64,000 bases of DNA, from the NCBI RefSeq assembly GCF_947497695.1, contig NZ_CANMHM010000002.1, positions 248,001 through 312,000 on the forward strand. Direction: 5' to 3'. Below are positions 63,598 to 64,000 of this stretch, in pieces (positions within the stretch are counted from its first letter, which is position 1; every line of letters starts with the position of its first letter). The notes beneath the pieces are model-generated. The model was not told the origin of the DNA. It saw nothing but the letters and a program-made list of their open reading frames with translations, and did no database searches. Both the position numbers and the translations under genes were made by a program. This DNA comes from an uncultured Polaribacter sp. (lineage in GTDB: Bacteria > Bacteroidota > Bacteroidia > Flavobacteriales > Flavobacteriaceae).

Positions 63598-64000
63598 ATG
63601 ACCAAAAAAATATTATTTATAATTATTTCACTTTTTTGTTGTTCTGTATTTATTTACGGACAAAATAACAGCGTTATAAACAATTCAGAAAATTCCGTTA
63701 AAGTATGGAGAACATCCAACAATGCTGATGCATTAATTAGTTTTTCAGTTGATAAATTTACCATTGCTCCAAATACCACAAGATATATTCAAATGATGGT
63801 AAATTACAAAGCACAACCAGATATTGCTTTACAAGTTGCTAACGAAAAAGAGAATTCAGAAACTATTATTTCAACACTTATTAGACCGTTAGAAAAATAT
63901 ACAAATTTTAATACTTGGCAAACAATTGTATTTCCTATTATTGCTCAAGAAAATGAAATTGAAGTAAATAATATTCTTATTTTTCCTGATTTAGGTTTTG
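63598..64000 (+). CDS. Secreted paralog of the SGNH protein's accessory domain (3' end outside window)
   Basis: The frame opens at ATG 63598 with a signal peptide (ILFIIISLFCCSVFIYGQ) and has no stop before the edge. Residues from about 50 align by eye with the accessory domain of the upstream protein: IAPNTTRYIQMMVNYKAQPD against IPANTIKFLNIAVNFPAETD, and NTWQTIVFPI followed by ILIFPDLGF against NWQNLVFPI and IIIFPDAGF. Whether an SGNH domain follows is not visible. It starts 55 bp after its neighbour, so the two may be cotranscribed. Confidence 0.85.
   Translation, partial: MTKKILFIIISLFCCSVFIYGQNNSVINNSENSVKVWRTSNNADALISFSVDKFTIAPNTTRYIQMMVNYKAQPDIALQVANEKENSETIISTLIRPLEKYTNFNTWQTIVFPIIAQENEIEVNNILIFPDLGF

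Overview
This window is chromosomal DNA of a low-GC marine-type member of the Flavobacteriaceae (Bacteroidota), probably close to Polaribacter or Tenacibaculum. The assignment rests on four things: a complete gldK-gldL-gldM-gldN type IX secretion/gliding operon plus a PorP/SprF protein; a fused CcoN-CcoO cbb3 oxidase; promoter elements of the Bacteroidota type (TTTG ... TAnnTTTG); and many small families seen mainly in this group (DUF983, DUF4136, DUF4174, DUF4197, DUF6089, DUF5522). I see no rRNA, tRNA, CRISPR array, integrase, transposase or prophage.

Layout. 1-3011: a membrane glycosyltransferase cut by the left edge, a LacI-type regulator and a HAD phosphatase. 3017-8713: a LysM glucosaminidase lipoprotein translationally coupled to a PLP deaminase/desulfhydrase, an ABC-F ATPase divergent from a DUF983 protein, and a FAD oxidoreductase. 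8855-17205 (minus strand): topA, an arginase-fold protein, then gldK-L-M-N ending in a strong terminator. 17345-24202 (plus): miaB, a sigma-54 activator, lptE, a TPR protein, secG, groES and groEL. 24609-28066: small lipoproteins, a short DUF5522 gene, a tiny HExxH membrane protein overlapping an M15 peptidase, and a Tudor-like protein. 28258-33673: lycopene cyclase, a methyltransferase and a zinc-ribbon FAD monooxygenase, then a convergent YgiQ radical SAM protein. 33792-41770: secreted and hypothetical proteins, a CocE-type hydrolase, MazG, an esterase and pdxJ. 42012-50414: an envelope-biogenesis run of CBS protein, nadK, DUF6089, uppS, bamA, two OmpH/Skp proteins and murI. 50411-51394: PorP/SprF. 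51555-61959 (minus): the cbb3 oxidase genes ccoS-NO-Q-P-G-H plus a SafE-type protein, and the separate ccoI-hemN unit. 62232-64000: two tandem secreted proteins related over a shared module, the first with an SGNH-hydrolase domain, the second cut by the right edge.

How the parts work together. The gldKLMN proteins form the ring and motor of the type IX secretion system, which exports through the outer membrane that BamA, OmpH/Skp and LptE help to build. The cbb3 and ccoI-hemN units supply a high-affinity terminal oxidase, its copper and its haem. Both start with an FNR/CRP-like dyad placed 33 bp upstream of a -7 element, which suggests shared induction at low oxygen.

The main unexplained signals are: an intergenic element present twice with conserved flanks but different self-complementary stems; an arginase-fold protein that has lost three of six metal ligands yet sits beside gldK; a DnaJ-type zinc ribbon fused to a FAD monooxygenase next to crtY; a 107-residue HExxH/ExxA membrane protein; and the tandem C-terminal proteins.
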